Positions 42,202-44,725 of a DNA stretch of 44,725 bases are shown in pieces. The notes under the pieces are model-generated. The model ran no database searches. It worked only from the letters and a program-made list of their open reading frames with translations, and was not told the DNA's origin. The number at the start of each line of letters is the position of its first letter. Within the stretch, counting starts at the first letter, position 1. The stretch spans positions 1 to 44,725 of the forward strand of contig JAUYKW010000018.1 in NCBI GenBank assembly GCA_030698395.1, given 5' to 3'. The position numbers and the translations under genes are program-made. This DNA comes from a bacterium. Lineage in GTDB: Bacteria > Patescibacteriota > Patescibacteriia > UBA9570.

Positions 42202-44725
42202 TTATTTAAGGATTTTTTTCAAGAACATTCCTGTGTGTGAATTTTTTACTTTTACAATATCTTTTGGAGTACCTATGGCGATGATTTCACCGCCAGCATC
42301 ACCACCATCGGGTCCTAAATCGATAATCCAATCTGCAGATTTTATTACATCTAAGTTGTGTTCGATTATAATTACGCTATTGCCTTTATCAACTAGTTTT
42401 CCTAAAACAAGTAATAGTCTTTTAACATCTGCAAAATGTAATCCAGTAGTTGGCTCATCTAAAATGTAGAGAGTTTTGCCAGTAGCTCTACGTGATAGTT
42501 CTGAAGCTAATTTTATTCTTTGAGCTTCTCCGCCAGATAGAGTTGTGGCATTTTGTCCTAGTTGAATATAACCCAAGCCAACATCAAATAAAGTTTGTAA
42601 TTTTGTACTGATAGCAGGTACGTGTTCAAAGAATCCAAGTGCTTCTTCAACAGTCATTGCTAAAACATCAGATATTGTTTTACCTTTATAATGTATTTCA
42701 AGAGCTTGTTTATTATAACGTTTACCATGACACTCATCACAATTAACATAAACGTCTGGTAATAGATGCATTTCGATACGTTGTACTCCATCACCCTGAC
42801 AAGCTTCACAACGACCACCTTTGACATTAAATGAGAATCTGCCAGCCTTATAACCTCGAATCTTTGCTTCTGGCACCATAGTGAATAAATCACGTATATG
42901 TGTGAATACCCCAGTGTAGGTTGCGGGGTTAGAACGAGGTGTTCTACCGATTGGTGATTGATCTATGTGAATTACCTTGTTTAAATGATCTAGGCCGATA
43001 ATTTCTTTGTGTTTTCCAGGCGCATTTTTTGAATTATGAAATTGCTGACTTAATGCCTTAGCAAGAATATCGATTAACAAAGTTGATTTTCCCGATCCAG
43101 ATACACCAGTGATACATACAAATTTTCCTAGAGGAATACTGGCATTTACATTTTTTAAGTTGAATTCGCTAGCACCAATAATATCTATGCTTTTACCATT
43201 TCCTTTGCGCTGTTTTTTTGGCGTGGTAATTTCTTCTTTGCCAGATAGATATTTTCCAGTTAGTGAATTTTTATTTTTTTTAATTTCCGTAGGTGTGCCA
43301 ACTGCAACAATTTCTCCGCCATGATGACCAGCTCCTGGTCCAATATCTATTACATAGTCTGCAGCTTCGATGGTGTCGGCATCATGCTCAACAACTATTA
43401 CTGTATTGCCAAGATCTCGGAGTGCTTTCAATGTACCGATTAGTCGTTCGTTATCTCGCTGATGTAATCCAATTGAAGGTTCGTCTAATATATAAATTAC
43501 ACCAGTAAGAGAGGATCCAATCTGAGTTGCTAATCTAATTCGTTGTGCTTCACCGCCAGATAGAGTAGCAGTACGACGACTTAGTGTTAAATATGATAAA
43601 CCAACATTTAGTAAAAAGTGGAGTCGTTCTTGTACTTCTTTTAATACTTGATTGGCAATTTTCTTTTCGCGATCACTTAGAACAATATCTTTGAAATATT
43701 TTTCTGCATCCTCAATACTTAATGATGTAATTTCAGAGATATTCTTATCATTTAAAGTTACAGCTAAAGCTTGGGGATTTAGTCTCTTGCCGTCACAGCT
43801 AGGGCAATCAGATATTCTCATGTATCGTTCAATTTCAGCGCGCATGTATTCAGATTCGGTTTCTCGATAACGACGTTCTAAGTTTGGGATTACACCTTCA
43901 TACTCAGTTAAGAATTCTCTAATTTTGCGGTTTGCAAAAGGATTATTTACATCGTATTGTTGTTTGCCGGTTCCGTATAAAATTATACTTAATGATTTTT
44001 CAGATAAATCTTTAACTGGGTCATTTATTGAAAAACCATTTGCTTGAGCAACTGCATCAAGAATACGCATCATCCAAGTTTGGTTTGATGATGTTCGAGA
44101 CCATGGCCTAATTGCTCCTTCAGCAATAGAAAGTTTACGATTAGGAATTACTAAATTTTCTTCAACTTCTAATTTTGTACCAATACCAGTACATTCACTA
44201 CAGGCACCGTGTGGGCTATTAAAAGAAAAATTTCTTGGCTCTAGTTCTTCTAGGTTTAATTGACACTTTGCACAAGAAAAATGTTCAGAGAACAACTTGT
44301 CAGTTTCATTTTTTGAATCATGTACTATCACTAAACCATTTGATAGTTCTAAAGCAGTTTCAAAAGATTCTGAGAGACGTTCTTTATCTAAGTTTGGCCC
44401 TAGTGTAAGACGATCAATAACAATATCAATATTATGTTTTTTCTTTTTATCTAATTCCATATCCTCAGCTTCTTCAACTGGTATCATGGCTCCGTCAATT
44501 CTTAAGCGGACATATCCAGCTTTTCTAGCTTCTTCAATTACAGTTCTATGTTCACCCTTCTTATCTCGAATTACAGGAGCAATAATGAGAATTTTAGTAT
44601 CTTTAGATAGTTTTAAAGTAGTGCTAATTATTTGAGCTATAGTTTGTCTTTTTACTAATTCTCCATCATTTGGACAATGTGGTACACCAATTCTAGCGTA
44701 TAACAATCTTAGGTAATCGTAAATT
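42202..44725 (-). CDS. uvrA: Excinuclease ABC subunit A (partial, N-terminus outside)
   Basis: This is the damage-recognition ATPase of nucleotide excision repair. The frame is open to the window edge and gives IYDYLRLLYARIGVPHCPNDGE at the edge, so about the first 100 residues, including the first Walker A, are missing; the apparent start at 44706 (TTG) is internal. Seen here are the first zinc module (CAKCQLNLEEL...CSECTGIG), two ABC signatures (LSGGEAQRIRLA and LSGGEAQRIKLA) and the second Walker A (GVSGSGKSTLLIDILAKAL). The second zinc finger (CEACQGDGVQRIEMHLLPDVYVNCDECHGKRYN) and both Walker B segments (YILDEPSIGLH, YILDEPTTGLH) are also present. No defects are visible. Confidence 0.97.
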   Translation of the reverse strand, partial: IYDYLRLLYARIGVPHCPNDGELVKRQTIAQIISTTLKLSKDTKILIIAPVIRDKKGEHRTVIEEARKAGYVRLRIDGAMIPVEEAEDMELDKKKKHNIDIVIDRLTLGPNLDKERLSESFETALELSNGLVIVHDSKNETDKLFSEHFSCAKCQLNLEELEPRNFSFNSPHGACSECTGIGTKLEVEENLVIPNRKLSIAEGAIRPWSRTSSNQTWMMRILDAVAQANGFSINDPVKDLSEKSLSIILYGTGKQQYDVNNPFANRKIREFLTEYEGVIPNLERRYRETESEYMRAEIERYMRISDCPSCDGKRLNPQALAVTLNDKNISEITSLSIEDAEKYFKDIVLSDREKKIANQVLKEVQERLHFLLNVGLSYLTLSRRTATLSGGEAQRIRLATQIGSSLTGVIYILDEPSIGLHQRDNERLIGTLKALRDLGNTVIVVEHDADTIEAADYVIDIGPGAGHHGGEIVAVGTPTEIKKNKNSLTGKYLSGKEEITTPKKQRKGNGKSIDIIGASEFNLKNVNASIPLGKFVCITGVSGSGKSTLLIDILAKALSQQFHNSKNAPGKHKEIIGLDHLNKVIHIDQSPIGRTPRSNPATYTGVFTHIRDLFTMVPEAKIRGYKAGRFSFNVKGGRCEACQGDGVQRIEMHLLPDVYVNCDECHGKRYNKQALEIHYKGKTISDVLAMTVEEALGFFEHVPAISTKLQTLFDVGLGYIQLGQNATTLSGGEAQRIKLASELSRRATGKTLYILDEPTTGLHFADVKRLLLVLGKLVDKGNSVIIIEHNLDVIKSADWIIDLGPDGGDAGGEIIAIGTPKDIVKVKNSHTGMFLKKILK

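Overview
The window is a bacterial chromosome segment of low G+C content (about 32% in a 60-base line counted by hand at 12001). It uses the standard bacterial code, with TGA as a stop (for example at 5665-5667 and 14600-14602). Compact gene spacing, near-absence of Shine-Dalgarno (SD) sequences, a CBS-less IMP dehydrogenase, a RodZ-like protein, an O-antigen-ligase-like protein and a sigma-like/membrane fusion suggest a Candidatus Patescibacteria (CPR)-type organism. That placement is inference; no rRNA or marker tree is available here.

Layout: rpoB (end only) and rpoC, then a terminator, an amidohydrolase and convergent guaB. A 1.9-kb region without host-like genes follows (6759-8623). From 8624 to 29375 runs a plus-strand nucleotide cluster: folD, purA, purL, class I fumarase alpha and beta, malic enzyme, purM, a purQ-purS-purS fusion, purC, an unknown gene, class II purE, purB, purF, purD, purN, purH, guaA and a small ORF. 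With guaB this is the complete de novo route from PRPP to AMP and GMP. Then come ftsK, a rodZ-like gene and recA (+), a small membrane protein and groES-groEL (-) under a perfect CIRCE operator. The right end has an O-antigen-ligase-like gene and a lipid kinase (-), tRNA-fMet (+), a sigma-like membrane fusion (+), a nucleotidyltransferase (-) and uvrA (-, start outside the window).

How the genes work together: PurB releases fumarate twice per AMP made. The embedded fumarase and malic enzyme could turn it into malate, then pyruvate, CO2 and NAD(P)H, and the CO2 is the substrate of a class II PurE that needs no PurK. FolD supplies the one-carbon units for PurN and PurH.

The most unusual content is a repeat element present twice in inverted orientation, in the intergenic regions upstream of folD (6820-8400, read on -) and upstream of groES (36488-36888, read on +). 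Each copy has a -10-like box, a conserved 21-codon ORF, a conserved 14-codon ORF lying in one arm of a long hairpin, and a G+C-rich, roughly 140-base complex hairpin with a further open frame. Copy 1 alone is interrupted by a 1,097-bp G+C-rich segment flanked by a perfect 13-bp direct repeat. This insert carries one lipoprotein gene with a strong SD, unlike the host genes, and a run of five consecutive, different hairpins. Copy 2 looks like the uninterrupted site. I do not recognise this element as any described family.
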